Shown here: in pieces, positions 63,564 to 64,000 of the stretch
Numbering within the stretch: position 1 is the first letter of the stretch
How the letters are laid out: each line of letters starts with the position of its first letter
Assembly: GCF_000763055.1 (NCBI RefSeq)
Contig: NZ_KN214137.1
Coordinates: 1-64,000, forward strand
Direction: 5' to 3'
DNA length: 64,000 nucleotides
Source of the DNA: Collinsella sp. 4_8_47FAA
GTDB lineage: Bacteria; Actinomycetota; Coriobacteriia; Coriobacteriales; Coriobacteriaceae
Made by a program: the position numbers and the translations under genes
Notes under the pieces: model-generated
What the model was told of the DNA's origin: nothing
Database searches by the model: none
What the model saw: only the letters and a program-made list of their open reading frames with translations

Positions 63564-63600
63564 CAAAAAATGGAGCCTGTTCCATAAAACAGGCTCCATT
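63564..63600 (-). terminator. Terminator of rpsT
   Basis: Twelve-bp perfect stem ATGGAGCCTGTT/AACAGGCTCCAT with a 6-nt loop; on the minus strand it is followed by TTTTTTG. Separates rpsT from lepA, though it lies only 25 bp before the lepA start. Confidence 0.88.
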
Positions 63601-63635
63601 TATGCGCGTAATCTGTGTGGTGTGAAATTTACAAC

Positions 63636-63902
63636 TTAGGCGTTGATGCTGTTCACGAGCTTGGCAAGACCGGACTTGCGGTTGGAAGCCTGGTTCTTGT
63701 GGATAACATGCTTGGCGGCAGCCATGTCGAGACGCTTGGTGACGGTCTTGAGGGCAGCCTGGGCCTTCTCGGCGTCGCCCTCGGCGACGGCAGACTGGAC
63801 GTGCTTGGTCAGCGTCTTGAGCTCGGACTTGACAGCCTTGTTACGCATGCGAGCTGCCTCATTGGTGCGGATACGCTTCTTCTGAGACTTGATGTTTGCC
63901 AC
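63636..63902 (-). CDS. rpsT: Ribosomal protein S20
   Basis: An 88-residue 30S protein rich in Lys/Ala: [20 protein letters not shown] at the N-terminus and [16 protein letters not shown] at the C-terminus. The GTG at 63902 is the likely start: it gives the family N-terminus and AAAGGAAC lies upstream. Confidence 0.95.
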   Translation of the reverse strand: MANIKSQKKRIRTNEAARMRNKAVKSELKTLTKHVQSAVAEGDAEKAQAALKTVTKRLDMAAAKHVIHKNQASNRKSGLAKLVNSINA

Positions 63903-63978
63903 TTCTGGAGTTCCTTTCGAGTTCCTTGAAAAAAAATGTATGACACCTCTGAGACACGGTGAGGTCATGCAAGCGCCT

Positions 63979-63984
63979 ACTATA
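63979..63984 (-). promoter_or_regulatory. -10 element of rpsT
   Basis: TATAGT on the minus strand, 76 bp before the rpsT start. The matching -35 would lie at or beyond the window edge. Confidence 0.4.
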
Positions 63985-64000
63985 GCACGCTCCCCCTCAA

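Overview
The window looks like a chromosome segment of a Coriobacteriia actinobacterium, most likely Collinsella or a close relative. This is an inference from high GC, from actinobacterial features (FHA/MerR pair, three-box lexA region, RNase Y and RNase J together) and from Firmicute-like gene order; no rRNA lies in the window. Nearly everything is core housekeeping DNA: 60 complete protein genes, one truncated transposase gene and four tRNAs. There is no prophage, CRISPR array or secretion island.

Layout. Bases 1-1649 are an unstable edge: a truncated IS30-type transposase, a 42-bp perfect palindrome, and two near-identical tRNA-Ala(GGC) cassettes 987 bp apart flanking a CAU tRNA and an inverted-repeat remnant. 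Bases 1650-18724 are one long rightward run: ABC-F ATPase, small membrane protein, M50 protease, scpA-scpB-rluB, cmk-plsC-ispH-DUF512-der-plsY-gpsA, rpe, cysteine desulfurase, Nif3-like protein, zinc-ribbon protein, coaBC. tRNA-Pro follows, then pgsA-like, FHA, MerR, apt and a NlpC/P60 secreted hydrolase. Bases 23063-24770 hold a degV gene facing a DUF1836 regulator, both preceded by the same operator-like palindrome. Then come trxB, a glycolipid glycosyltransferase, dut-nrdR-LysM and, divergently, lexA.

From 30497 to the end all genes point left: hflX-miaA-miaB, spoVS, a GHKL ATPase, rny, recX-recA, pncC-pgsA-rimO-yajQ-rodZ-ftsK-rnj, pnp-rpsO, and recO-era-dgkA-ybeY-phoH-mtaB-dnaJ-dnaJ(membrane variant)-hemW-dusB-lepA-rpsT. 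Three RNA-decay enzymes (RNase Y, RNase J, PNPase) lie within 16 kb. The SOS regulon is visible: three LexA boxes spaced exactly 28 bp between lexA and the LysM gene, and one box inside the recA promoter spacer.

Most interesting: two unrelated families of long hairpin elements, each present as an inverted pair in an intergenic gap (27226-27591 and 48778-49186). Within a family the core is conserved, with compensatory changes in one family, while the outer stems differ completely between copies yet stay perfectly or nearly perfectly self-complementary. Second are the DUF1836/DegV shared operator and a DnaJ whose C-terminal substrate-binding half is replaced by membrane helices.
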